This document shows positions 11,045 to 23,800 of a stretch of DNA of 64,000 nt, piece by piece. How positions within the stretch are numbered: position 1 is the first letter of the stretch; each line of letters opens with the position of its first letter. The position numbers and the translations under genes are program-made. The notes under the pieces were generated by a model. It was given only the letters and a program-made list of their open reading frames with translations. It was not told the DNA's origin and did no database searches. The stretch is from Sapria himalayana. Its lineage: Eukaryota; Streptophyta; Magnoliopsida; Malpighiales; Rafflesiaceae. The stretch covers positions 403,587 through 467,586 of the forward strand of contig JAREIK010003366.1 of assembly GCA_029783825.1 (NCBI GenBank), written 5' to 3'.

Positions 11045-13565
11045 TGTGAAACTCTTAAATTTTTCTCAAAGAAAAAGGTAAAACTTAACCATAACCTTTA
11101 ATTTTGCTGTCATTGCCAATGTTGACAGTTTGTTGAGGTTGTAATTTTTGTTGGTGGATGTTTATGAATTAATTCTATTTAGTTTTTTTTTTCTTAATAA
11201 ATCATATTTTCTGGTCTTTAATTAGGTACCCAATAAATTCCATTATTATTCTATTCTGTTATGATTGTAGATGCTTTCATTAATTTAATTGGCCTAATAT
11301 TAATTTTTGTTTAATAGTACTATTAAAAAAAATTCAATGCACTAAGTCTTTATTATATCTATCTAATATTGGCATGTAGAATCAAATCACACTTGATGGA
11401 GAAATGGGGGGTGTAGAAGACTAAGAACCCATGTTAGACTATACATTATTATAAGCAGGGGAACAAACATTGTATAGAATTTTCTCAATGTGTTTTCTTA
11501 GATACCATGCATTCTCAAAGCACACTGGCCATGCATGGTGACCTATTTCGTGTATACATAAATAATAAGTAATTATTCCATCATTATATAATGTTGACAT
11601 GAGTAATATGATAGATAAATTGATTAGTAATATAGTACACCCTTTTGTTTTAAAATAATGTGCATATAGTATATGTATCGAAAGTAATAGACATGTGGTG
11701 CGTGTTAAGTTGCTTATATAGTTCAATCTATGTTTTCTTTACATGCACATTATTTATTGTTTACAATGAAACATGTGCACTAATTTGCTTCTGTACACAA
11801 AAAACTTACCAATTTCTTTGTCACACATACAAAAAATTAGAAATTATCAAAAATAATAGTGTAAAACTAAATGAAAAAAAAAATCAAACAAGATGAAACA
11901 CGTCATTTAATAATGACTTTCAAATTTTTGACTATGATCTAATGTTGATTCTGAGATTATTACAGAGAATCAATATATCAAAGAAAAGTTTTTTAATTAA
12001 AATTGTTTATTGGATCTAAATCTCCAAATGAAAAAATATCTTTAATATTGGTGTGATATTTTATTTTTAATGTTATTCTAGTAGTATAATTTTTGTTAAA
12101 TTCATAATTAGCAAAAAAAAATAATGATAAACAAAAATCAAAAATTATCATTAATGCATAATATGAAACTATTAATATATGATACTATTCATATAGCATA
12201 TGTTTTCCTTTTATTTTTTTTCTTTTCAGCTATTTTTGATTTAGCACATGTTAATAAATATTTTTGTGCATTTGATGATACTCTTGATATATGATACACA
12301 CATATACACAAACACAAATATGTATTTATAGTTTTTTGTTTGAATTCATGTGTATCATTGTATTTTTTGTTGTTTATATATCTGTAATGTTTTGTTTTGG
12401 TGTAACATTATAATATGAGTATATTAAATGATTTTATAATTTTTTTTAATTATAGCCATGTTATTGTTTGATGAAATTAATTAACCTGTTTTATAATATT
12501 TCAAAAAAAGTGATGTGCCCATTTGGTTTATTTGCTCATTAACTATTTGGGCATTATGAAAAATAGCCCTCTTGAGCTGCACTTGCCAAAATGTAGATTT
12601 TCTTTAATCTTTTCTTTGATAAAATAATCCTTTTATGTGATTAGAGTGTTAATAAAAGATTAGATTGGAAATTTCATATTATGTGAGCTAACACCATCAT
12701 AGAAAATGAAATTAGGCATTTCAATACAAAAAATTAATTTCTCAATTAAATATCTAATTGGAAAAGTATATAAGTGATTGTCATATCTATAATTTTTGCT
12801 AAATTAGTAAGTTGTCGTCCTTCTTATCGTTTACTTTTGAATTGATGTGTATGTAAATAATCTTTAAGTAAATTACTTAAATATTAGGATAAATTTCTAT
12901 TACAGTACTATTTTTTTGGCAGGTCTTTAGTTCATAGGATTGTGTGTGGTTTGGCTGCTACTTTAATTAACTATTTATTTATGCATTTCTTTGTATTTTT
13001 TTGGCAGGTCTTTGCATTTCTTTGGCTTTACTCTTAGTTTTACTAGATTATATTCATTCATTTCTAATCTTTATCTTGTTAGTAAACTTAATGTAGGATG
13101 TGACTGGATTACTAAGAGCGCTGTAGTCAACTAGTTTTGCTTAATTCTCATTCTTCTTAGTTTAGTTTATTTTCTTTAGCAAATTGTATTTTGATTGCAG
13201 TTTTCCACAAAATATGTTAATGTTAATGTTTGTAATTATTCGTATCATTAATCAGCCCATATTTGTAATGCTAGGAATCTGTAATTGTAGGCTTCTTCAC
13301 ATTTATGTTTTCTAATTTAATACTTTGTATAATATGTTTATAGTCCATATATATTATTGTTCATGTCTGAATTCTTCATTAATTGATTTACCAAAAGTTC
13401 TTGGAATTGGATCTTCATTCCATTTATTTTTTCTGTCTTTTTTATTTTTATATACAAAGATCGAGTTGAATCATAGTTAAAAGTTTGATCTTTGATCTTC
13501 ATTGAGAAGTGAGAAGCTTACTCCTTCACACTTGCAAATCTTTTCTTTTTTGCATCCCTTATTTG
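11045..13565. other. AT-rich non-coding stretch
   Basis: No gene can be supported here. Short ORFs at 11439-11726 (minus) and 11660-11896 (plus) are Tyr/Ile/Cys-rich with no family signature. A phrase TTTTTTTGGCAGGTCTTT occurs at about 12911-12929 and again near 12996-13014, marking a small duplication. Confidence 0.5.
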
Positions 13566-13975
13566 CACTACAAGAAAAATCCCAAATAGTTAGGGATAAT
13601 TCCATAGTTAAACAAAGATTTTCTATTGCTAAATGAGATATAGCGACGGATTAATGATGGAAGCTTTCCCAATCTAATGTGCTCATCGCTAAAAATTTGT
13701 GAGGTAAAGAGTCCGCTGCTAAAAAATTTTAGAGACAGAAATATTCCTAGATTAAATAATAATTTCCCTAGCAAAATTAATAAGCTAGAGTTATCATCGC
13801 TAAACAGATATAAAAATGGAAGCTTTCCCAATATAAAGTGCTCGTCACTAAAAATTAGTAAGGAAAATAGTCCATAGCAAAATAAATTTAGCAATGGAAA
13901 AATCTCTAGCTAAAATAATAATTTCTCAATCTAAAATAGTAAGGGAAAATTACCTAGCTATATTCTTTCCAAAAC
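13566..13975 (+). repeat. CACTA subterminal repeat region, left
   Basis: A unit of about 158 bp starting GGAAGCTTTCCCAATCTAAT (about 13659) recurs at about 13817 as GGAAGCTTTCCCAATATAAA. It contains short words such as ATCGCTAAA and CTAGCTAAA. Subterminal repeats of this kind are the binding sites of TNPA-type proteins in En/Spm elements, so these are candidate sites. Confidence 0.65.
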
Positions 13976-14189
13976 TATTTTCAGAATTTCATTTTTTTTT
14001 CAAATTAAATTAAATAATTTAATATTTTTATATTAAATTGAATTAAAACATAAACTATAAATGATATTTTATAATTAATAAAAAATAAAATCATTTAAAA
14101 AATTATTATGATTCAATATTTTACATAATTCAACAAAAACATAACAAAATTTTATTACATCATATTCATCAATTTATCTACTGACAATG

Positions 14190-15790
14190 CATAAAGTATA
14201 ATCTATCTATGCATTGACATTGCTTTCTCTCCCTCATCTCCTCCGATCACCATATTTCTACTACGACAACCATGTCTAAGTCACGGTGCATCATGTCTAG
14301 TAAAGAATCTCTTTACTTATAAAAGCTTCCTACGGGGAACAATGCGGTACCATATTTGTACGAAATTTAAACCAGCCAATCAAATTAAAATAAATAAATA
14401 AATAAAGATATGTCTTGATAAATATATAATACTACAATATAGATGTACATATATACTATAATGTATATGTACATATATACTAGCATTTCACTAGTTAGAT
14501 ATATTACTGCAATATATATACATATAAACTGCAATATTATATGTATATATATACTGTCTACATATATACTCAGTATATATGTACATATATATTGTAGTGT
14601 ATATGTATTCACTGGTATATATGTACATGTACATATATACTAGTATATATATATATACAAGTATTTATATGTATATATATACTTAGTATATGTACATATA
14701 CACTACAATATATATGTACATATATATGTGCATACATATATAGTGTAGTGTATATGTATACACTGGTATATTTGTTTATGAATATATATACTAGTATATA
14801 TCTACAAGTATTTATATGTACATATATACTTAGTATATGTACATATACACTACAATGTATATGTACATATATGTGTATACATTTACACTATAGTATATAT
14901 GTACATATATAAGTACATGTTTGTACATATACACTATAGTGTATATGTACAAGTATGTACATATATACTAGTAAATACTTGTACAGATATACCAGTATAT
15001 ATGTAAATATACACTGTAGTATATATGTACATATATACTAGTGTATACATATAAACTCCAGTATGTATATACATTTACACTATAGTGCATATGTACATAT
15101 AGTTTAGTGTATATATGTACATATACTAAGCATCTATATATACATTTACATATGTACATATACTATAGTGTATATTTACATACACACATATACTAGTAAA
15201 TACATGCACATATTTACGAGTATATATGTATATGTTGATATATACTAGTATATATGTACATATACATACATATAGGTATAAATGTACAAGTATTTACATT
15301 AAAGTAAAGCGTAAACACCTATTATGGAGCATGAACATCAAACAACTATATATTCCGCAATAAGAATAAAAAAAATGAACAAACACCTTAACTAGGGCTA
15401 CAAAAATCATCTTTGTTTATTTGAAATTGCATCGAATTTGGAAACACAAGGCACACAAAATTTGCAATAAGATTGTACAGGATAAATGTTCAATACATAT
15501 ACATACATATAGTGTATAAAATATAATCTGTCCATTAAATTGACATTGCTTCCTGTCCCCCAGCTCCTCCGGTCACCATCTTTCTGCTACGACAAAGCTG
15601 TCCTAGTCGTGGCATGTAATGTCTAGTAAAAAATCCATTCGCTTATAAAAATTTCGTATGGGGAACAATGCCATACCATATTTGTATGAAATTTAAACTA
15701 GTCAATCAAATCAAAATAAATAAATTAATAAAGTTATGTTTTGATAAATATTTAATACTATAGTATATATGTACATATATATTAGCATTT
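14190..15790 (+). repeat. Direct duplication of about 270 bp, 1.33 kb apart
   Basis: The segment at about 14190-14460 (from ATTGACATTGCTTTC through GGGGAACAATG to the first TATATGTACATATA words) is repeated at about 15525-15790 with scattered substitutions. The intervening sequence is the palindromic array. The first part (AATTGACATTGCTTTCTCTC) also occurs at about 31475 in the second CACTA element, so it is part of the family's 5' region. Confidence 0.7.
14440..15300. repeat. Array of TATATGTACATATA palindromes
   Basis: Repeated units of roughly 20-32 bp are built on the perfect palindrome TATATGTACATATA, often extended as CTAGTATATATGTACATATA. A shorter block of the same kind lies at 15755-15935. 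Both strands read as Tyr/Ile-rich ORFs because of the repeat, and these are not genes. The array sits between the subterminal repeats and the transposase, in the element's 5' region. Similar words recur in the other CACTA element at 35755-35880. Confidence 0.8.
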
Positions 15791-16274
15791 CACTAATTAC
15801 ATATATTACTATAGTATATGTACATATATACTACAATATTATATGTACATATATACTAAGTACATATATACCCAATATACATGTACATATAATGTTGCAG
15901 TATTATATGTACATATATTGCAGTATGTATGTAGATATATTGATTATCATTTCACTTTGATCTTGTGTTCTCCTTATTCTTACCTTTTTGTGTGGCTTTG
16001 ATTGGTGCACTAGAAGAGACATGTTACCTTCATCTAGCAATAGCATGATATCTTTTCACCTTTAGCGTGGTAATTAATTTTTTGTTTCTTTATGTAGATT
16101 CTGCAAACATATTGCCTAGATATTCACGATATTTTATTTTTGCATATTCATCTGTAAGTGATTTTATTTAATTAATAGTATTATTTGTAGTCATTGTAAG
16201 TTTCATTTAGAATTATGATTGAGCATAATTCTTTGTAAATATAACAAGGAAAAATTAGTTCAGATCATTAGTGG

Positions 16275-18474
16275 ATGTACAAAAGGTTTATGAATAGAAT
16301 TTTGAATAAAGATTTTTTGAGTGGGCTAGAAACTTTCTTCAACTTTGCTTGTAATGAATTGAGATGGATCGACAGAGATAAAATTAAATGTCCATGTAAT
16401 AACCACAAGTGTCAGAATATGTCTTTTCATAATGTAAACATTATTCGATACCATCTAGCTAAATATGGCTTTGTACCAAATTATTTTGTTAGGATTTATC
16501 AAGATAAAAGTACAATGATTATGAACATAGACCAAATTGAGAGTACTGAATCCTATGTATGTAGTGACGAAGCATCAAACACATACCATAGAATGGTCAA
16601 TGAAGCTACTGGTGCTGACTTCAAAATGGATTACATGGATGAACCACCTAATCCTGAAGCTCAGAAATTTTATGATATGCTTAAAGCTGTAGATAATAGG
16701 TTGTGGCATGGTAGTAAAACACATTTACAATTATCACTTGTGGATCAACTTTTGAGCATGAATACTGAAAATCATATATCTAAGAAATTATTTGATTAGG
16801 TGATAGAACTGATGAAAGATATTCTTCTGTATAATAATTTGATAACTAACAACTTTTACATCACAAATAAGTAACTACGAGGTATGGGTCTACCAGTGGA
16901 AAATTTTGATTATTGTTTCAATGGATGTTTGTTATATTGGTGTGGTGATATGGATTTAATTAGCTATAAGATTTGTGATCATCCTCAGCTTAAGAAAGCA
17001 TCTCATGTTGCAGTAATATGAAAGAAGATGAAAGTTGCATTTAATAAGATGTATTACTCCCTTTTAATTCATTGATTGCAGAGACTATATGCATCAAATG
17101 CTATAGCACATGATATGAGGTGGCATTCTAAGCATGAGATTGAATAAAGGGTGATGCGTCATCCATAAAATTCACTTGCTTGGAAGCATTTTTATCATAT
17201 ACATCAAGATTTTGCTGTTGAAAGTCAAAATGTAAGATTGGGTCTCTACACTGATGGTTTTCAGCCAATTGACCAGTCTAGACAACAGTAAACTACATGG
17301 CCAGTGATAGTGACACCTTACAATTTTTCTCCATGGTTGAGTTTGAGGAAGCAATATATATTTCTGTCAATATTGGTTTCAGGGCCATAAAATTTAAAAG
17401 ACATGTTGGATATTTTCTTATAGCCTCTTATAGCAGAGTTATTTCATTTATGGAATGCTGGCATGAATACATATTACATCTCAAAGAAGCAAATTTTCAT
17501 TATGAAAAAGGTCCATTTTCATTATTCACACAGAGCAAATTTTCATTTATAGATTGTTGGCATGAATACATATTACATCATAAAGAAGCAAATTTTCATA
17601 ATGAAAAAGGCCCATTTAACATTATGAAAATTTGTGAATTGGTTCAAAAAGACTATGAGAATTATTGAACCTTAATTTTTTGAATAATTTGATTTTTTAG
17701 TATCTTATATTTTTTAACATTATTTGTTGAATTTATGAAACATGCAAATGATCCTTCAAATAGAGATTCAAACATATTCACATAGAATCTAAGTAAAGGC
17801 CCATTTAGATATGTGACAACCTATCCACGGTATTTTGTTAATGGATATAAATTTCACAGAATAGGGCACGGTTCTTCTAAAGCAACTATTAATAGGGATA
17901 TATGCATTAAAGGCTCAAGTTATAGTGCATATGAGATAGATTATTATGGTCAAATAGCAGAAGTTATTGAGTTGCATTATCCTGGACTCAAAAATAATAT
18001 GATTGTATTATTAAAATGTGAGTGGTTTGATCCTACGCAAAATATGGGTACAAAATTCATTCGGATTATAAGCTAGTGAATGTTAACCATAAATGTAGAT
18101 TTAATTAATATGAGCCATTTATTATGGCCGTTCTAGCTACTCTAGTATATTATTGTACATATCCGAGTTTATCTCATGATAAGAGTGACAGATGAGTCAT
18201 TTGCAAAATCAAAGCTTGATCAAATTTTGAAGTACAAATATCTCAACAAAGAAGTGCAAACTTTGCTATTACACTAGCATTTAAAGAAGATGACATAAAT
18301 AATATTGAGCTTATGCATGTAGTTGAAGATCTTGAAAACTTATGTAACTTAAATGGTGGCCTAATAGAAATTGAAGATGATCATTTTCTATCTGAAGATA
18401 AGTTAGAACTTCCATAAGAATCAGATGAAATGTCAGAAGATCTATTAGAGGATGATATTGATATCAATAATTAA
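16275..18474 (+). pseudogene. CACTA transposase (TNPD-type) pseudogene
   Basis: This encodes the catalytic transposase of plant En/Spm elements. The open part (16275-16799) begins MYKRFMNRILNKDFLSGLE and carries the transposase-associated zinc domain (IKCPCNNHKC, IIRYHLAKYGFVPNYFV). After a TAG at the end of FD (probably W in FDWVIELM), the Transposase_21 region continues as LRGMGLPVENFDYCFNGCLL, DMRWHSKHEIE, VRLGLYTDGFQP and WPVIVTPYNFSPWL to about 17480. DUF4216 follows at 17813-18076 (YFVNGYKFHRIGHGSSKATI, YPGLKNNMIVLLKCEWFDPT), then an acidic C-terminus. At least eight stops and one 99-bp internal duplication make it non-functional. The frame is otherwise well kept. Confidence 0.92.
17452..17617 (+). 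repeat. 99-bp tandem duplication inside the TNPD pseudogene
   Basis: The phrase GGCATGAATACATATTACAT at 17460 recurs at 17559. The copies are 99 bp apart (33 codons) and run on through GAAGCAAATTTTCAT and GAAAAAGG. The duplication keeps the frame but disrupts the conserved ELWEDGVETYD-like segment of the family. Confidence 0.85.
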
Positions 18475-18639
18475 ACTTTTATAATTGTATTAGAATATTA
18501 TAGTTTCTAAGACTTTCTATATTTTGTTGCAATCCATTGGTATGTGTTATTTTAAAATGCATGGTTGTTCATCATACAATATCAATTTATGTTTTCATTA
18601 TATCTCTATTATTTTTTCTATATTTATTACATTTTCTAT

Positions 18640-20500
18640 AGTATATGGTGCATAAAGGATGTGGGCATGGTGGAGGTGGACGTGGACGTAGACATGGATG
18701 AGATTCATCTAGTATTTTTTTCCTATTGCATAGTCAGTGTCATCTAATACCCACCATATCTAGACTTCAACATTACCATCACCATCACCATCATTGACAT
18801 CTTTACCATCACCTTTATCAGATAGGACACCGGCCATTATCCTTCTTGCACTCACTTCTCATCAATAACCATCATCTACACCATCAGTTTTTACCCCATT
18901 TACATCACCATCAACATTATCAATTGATGTGGCTTTCTCTACAGGCAGTGCTAAGTTAGTAATAGAGATAATGGATCAGAGGTATAAGTAATATGATGGC
19001 CCTATTAGTGGTTTTTATTTATAGATATAAATTACGTGTTTTCAATGTTATTTGTTTATTTTTATAGTTTTATTCCATTTCACAAGTGTTCATCTATAAT
19101 TACTAAGTCTTTCAAAAAAAATGGTAGATTCCAAAGCATTCTCGTGGAAGAAAAGTTTTGAATCAACAAAAGAGACTAACTTTTATATCTTTTAGGTAAA
19201 AAAGAAAGAAACAAACACATTGAAAATTAATTATCTAATTAGTTAACTATTATGTTTGTAATTAGTCAAGAATAAAAAAATTATATCCTTGTTATTAATA
19301 TTGTTTTTGTGTTAATTTTTTATATATAGATTCAGTGTACATGGGCACCCCAATTTGATGGACAGATAAAGTCATTGTGGGAGAGCAAAGCTGCTGAACT
19401 GTACTTAGATTTTATCCATAAATTAAAGATTCCAAAAGATAAGCCTGATTTTATACACCAGGATGAGTGTCCTAGTTGGCTTAAGTATTGGGAGAAGCCA
19501 TAAAAAATAGAGTTAGCCAACAAAAACTAATGGATTAAGGTAGCTGGACCAGGTACAGAAATGTCTTGCCACACAGGAGGGTCAAGGTCGAGCATTTAGC
19601 ACGATTGAGATTTGGTACAATTTATAACTATAAAACAATTATATATTAACAGTTAGCCTAATAGTCCAAATAATTCAAATTTTTGCATGGTTTTACAATT
19701 TTTGCTAAAATTTTCTAACATATTTATTTTTGACATAAAAATACATACTTTAGGCTGGAGAATTGGGTTGAAATCCCAATTTTTATTAGATTTTCAGAAA
19801 GATGCATGTGAAGAAAGTGGTTGGGCAATTTGTTGACAAAAAATCTCAGATGATTGCTATAAGAATCTTTATATTAATAAACTTTTAGAATACTATAATA
19901 AATTTGGAAAGTGTGTGGAATGAAATATATTTGATTTATTTTATTTATATCTAGCATAGTATTTATTATGTTTTAACACAGGATCTAATGGAGGTATTTG
20001 TGATAATTGACTCTCACCTAGTTGAGGGTTATATGGATCTTCAACCAATTGAATATGATCCTATCTATTGGAGATAATAGGAGGTAAGAAGAAGTAGTGA
20101 GTGTACGACATAGGCTCGAAGGTAGTTACTTTTTGTTTTAGTAATGTGCTACTAGTTCCTCTATCACAGTAGTGGTGGATGAGGTGGTCGGATAGCAAGT
20201 AATTGAAAGACATGAATGTTTTGTATTTATTGAGATAGAATGAAAGAGAAAGATAAGTAGATTATTCCTTAGAAGGAAGAAATGTAGGAAATAAAAGGAG
20301 TGAATGATGAGATGAAAGAATTAAGAATGCAATGCAACACCAGATGTCCTATATGGAGTCATTGTTAGTGGCCTTGACGTGATAGATAGAATACCAAGTT
20401 CCAACAGAGATACCACGTAAGAGAGGCTAACACAAATGCACTAACTAATGATGAGGATGATTTTTAGTTTTTAATGAATGTATAACCTATGTTATATTTT
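18640..20500 (+). pseudogene. CACTA TNPA-type (Transposase_24) pseudogene
   Basis: This encodes the second En/Spm protein, a DNA-binding partner of the transposase. A Gly/Arg-rich start is visible at about 18642 (MVHKGCGHGGGGRGRRHG), then a Pro/Ser-rich stretch (PSPSPSLTSLPSPLS, about 18770-18830). A spliced Transposase_24 core (PF03004) follows at 19330-19610, with WAPQFDGQIKSLWESKAAEL, WLKYWEKP and AGPGTEMSCHTGGSRS. A further conserved block, NPNFY then HVKKVVGQFVDKKSQMIA, lies at about 19770-19860. A C-terminal block near 20040-20110 begins QPIEYDPIYW, and a Glu/Met/Lys-rich coiled-coil tail lies at about 20280-20350. Stops interrupt each block. A homologous remnant lies inverted at 38.0-39.1 kb. 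Confidence 0.85.
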
Positions 20501-20889
20501 GTTTTAACTATGTAAACTATTGTATTAGAATAAATGTTGAATAGGTTTTACTTTTTTTATTCAATTTAATTAAGTATATGTTTTGAATTAAAAATAGCTA
20601 GGATTTTTCCCAACAAATTTAGCTAGGGAATTTTCTATATATATTCAGTCTAAAATATTAATTTTTACTATTAATTATGATAAAAATAAGCAAGGAAAAA
20701 ATATAATTAGCTAGTATATTTTCTTTGTTCAAAAATTTGCCAGGAAAATATTTCTTCATTAATATTTTGTGATGAACACTTTAGCTTGGGATAATTTACA
20801 TATTAACTCATCGCTATTATGTTTTAGCAACTAAATTTCTTATAATAGTTAAGGAAATTAAGCTAGCCACTCGGGCTTTGTTTATAGTG
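20501..20889. repeat. CACTA right subterminal region
   Basis: The region holds AGCTAGG, TTTAGCTAGGGAATT and GCTAGTATA words typical of this family's ends. It then shows the probable nested terminus (to 20847) and the 42-bp tail of the outer element ending TTTATAGTG. Confidence 0.6.
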
Positions 20890-23800
20890 ATAGATAGATA
20901 GATAGACTAGATTGATAAACAGATTCATAGATAGATTGATAGAAAGCTGATAACATTGATTTACAAATTGGTAGACAAATTGAAAATGGTTTGAAGGACA
21001 TTGAAAGACAAATGATAGACAGATGGATAGATATATAAATAGATAATGAAATATATAGATAGATAGATAGATAGACATTTAGATAGATAAAAAGATAGAT
21101 AGACATAAAGATAGATAGATAAATAGATAGATAAATTGATAGATAGATAGACAGACAGACAGAAAAAAAGATTGACAGATAGATAGATAGATAAATAGAT
21201 AGATAGATAGAAAAATAGATAGATAGATAGACAAATAGATAAATAGAAAGATAGATAGATAGACATATAGATAAATAAATTGATAGAAAGATAGATAGAG
21301 AATCAAATAGATAGACATATATATAGAAAAATAGATACACGGATAGATATACCAATAAGATAAAAGATATATAGATAGATAGAAAGATAGATAAAAAGAT
21401 AGATAGACAATTAGATATAGTAATAGATAGACAAATGATAGATAGATTGATAGACAAATATACAAACATATAATCAGATAGACAAACAATCAAGTAAACA
21501 GATAGTCGGGTAGATAGACAGCAAACAGAGAACAAATTGATATATAGAAAGATGGACAGAAAGAAAGAAAGAATGAATGAATGAAATAAACAAAGATAGA
21601 TAGAAAGGTAGACATATAGAAAGACAAATAGAAATATAGATAGATAAATATATAAATAGATAAAAAGATAAATAGATAAATAGATATATATATGCAAATA
21701 ATATGACAAATAAATAAATAGATATAAAGAAAGATGATGATAGATAGAAAGATAGATAGACAGACAGATAGATAGATAGATAGATAGAAAGGTAGTTAGA
21801 TAGATAGATAGATAGACAAAAAGATAGACAGATAGATACACTAATAGATAGACAAATAGGACATACTGATAGATAGATAGAAAGATAGACAAATAGATAG
21901 AGAAATAGATAGGCACATAGGCACATAAAGATAAAGTTATATAGACAGACAGATAGATAGACAATCAGCTAGATAGATAATCAGGTAGATAGAGATTTAT
22001 TAGACAGATAGCAGTATGTTTTATAGATAGATAAATAGACATACAAATAGATTATGAGTTTGATAGAGAAAATGATAGAAATTGATAGACAACAAATAGA
22101 TAGATAGATAAATAGATAAATAAATAAATAGATAGATACACACACACACACACATAAACATATATATAGACACATAGATAGACAATAAGAAAGACTGATA
22201 GATTGTTTGATTGATAAACAGACAGATTGATAGAAAAATTGATAGATAGATCGATAAACGCAATTATAGACAAATTGATAGACTAATTGATAGACAAAAT
22301 GATATAAAATTGGATAGACATATAGATAGACAGACAGACAGATAGATAGATAGACACATAAATAGATAAATAGATATAGATAAAAAAGATAAATATATAG
22401 ATAAATAGATAGATATACATATTGATATGAAGACAATATGACTAAAAGAAAGATAGAAAGATAGAAAGATAGAAAGATAGAAAGATAGAAAGATAGAAAA
22501 ATAGATAGATAGATATATATATATATATATATAGATAGATAAATACATAGATAGATAGATATATCGATATATAGAAAGATAGATATATAGAAAGATAGAT
22601 ATATAGTTATACTTATAGATATACATATAGATAGACAAATAGATAAAAAGATAGATATACAGATAGATAGATAGACAAATATACAGATACATAAATAGAC
22701 ATATATAGATTGATTGATAAATAGATTTTTTAAATGATTGATAGACAAATTGATAGATTGATTGATAGACAGATTGATAAATAGATTGATTGATTGATTG
22801 ACAGATAGATAGATAGATAGAAATAGTGATTGTTAGACATAAAGTTAGACAGATAGATAGACAAAGCGATAGATAAATAAATATACAGATAGATAGACAA
22901 ATAAGAAGACATATTATAAGGCAGATACATAGATAGATAAATAGACAGATAGATAGACAGATAGATAGATATAATAATAGATTATAGATATACAAAAAGA
23001 CAGACAGATAGATGGATAGATGGACAGCTAGTTAGGTAAGTAGATAGTTAAGTAGAAAGATAGACAGATAAATAAATAGACATATAAAAAACTAATAAAC
23101 ATATATATACAAAAATAGACAAACAGATAGACAAACAAACAGATAAACAAATAGACTGAAAAAATGACAAATGTATAAACACACACATAGACAGACAGAC
23201 AGACAGATAGATAGATACATAGATAGATAGATAGATAGTTTGATAGATAAACATTTTGACAAATAGATTCATAATTAGATAGATAGATATATAGATAGAT
23301 AGATAGATAGATAAATAGATAAATAAATAGATAGACAGATAGATATATAAATAGACTGATAGATAGACAGGTAGATATATAGATTGATAGAAAATTTAAT
23401 TGAAAGATTGTTCAACAGATTGATACACAAATAGATATATAGAAAGATAGAAAAATAAATAAATATATAGAGATATAGATAGATAGATAGATAGATAGAT
23501 TCATTATTAGAAAGATAGATAGACAGAAGGATAGACAAACAGATAGATAGATAGATAGTGGTCAGATATAGATAGATATAGATAGATAAACATATTTATA
23601 GATAGATAGAAAGATAGAGAAAGTGATAGATAGAAAAAAAGTTAGACATATAGATAGAAAAATAGAAACACAGATAGATAGATAGAATGATACAAAGATA
23701 GGTAGATAAATAGATAGATTAAAAGATAAATATAAAATAAATAGAATGAATAGATAGAAATATAGATAGATAGACAGATAGATAGATAAAAAGATAGATA

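Larger units (their letters stand above)
13566..20847 (+). mobile_element. Nested CACTA (En/Spm) element with TNPD and TNPA pseudogenes
   Basis: The left end is CACTACAAGAAAAATCCC at 13566, the standard plant CACTA terminus. It is followed by subterminal repeats, then a TNPD-type and a TNPA-type pseudogene on the + strand. The likely right end is TTTCTTATAATA (20836-20847). This equals the expected TTTCTTGTAGTG with three G-to-A changes, as methylated transposon ends often show. The flanking trinucleotides (TTG left, GTT right) do not match, so the right boundary is less certain than the left. Its left end and coding content are closely related to the element at 31005-44668. Confidence 0.7.
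774..20889. mobile_element. Outer CACTA (En/Spm) element, composite
   Basis: The GATA satellite stops exactly at CACTATAAA (774-782) and resumes exactly after TTTATAGTG (20881-20889), which is its reverse complement. Both ends are flanked by the trinucleotide ATA (771-773 and 20890-20892). A 3-bp duplication and CACTA termini are the hallmark of this superfamily. The left subterminal region contains GCTAGG and TAGCTAGGG words like those of the other CACTA copies here. No transposase clearly assignable to this outer element is visible, because the interior is filled by a MULE, AT-rich DNA and a nested CACTA. A chance ATA match in a GATA array is fairly likely, so the shared terminus and the abrupt array boundaries are the stronger evidence. 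Confidence 0.75.

Noticed and set aside
14385..15960. Tyr/Ile-rich ORFs on both strands.
   Set aside because: They follow the TATATGTACATATA palindromic array and appear on both strands simultaneously, so they are repeat artefacts.
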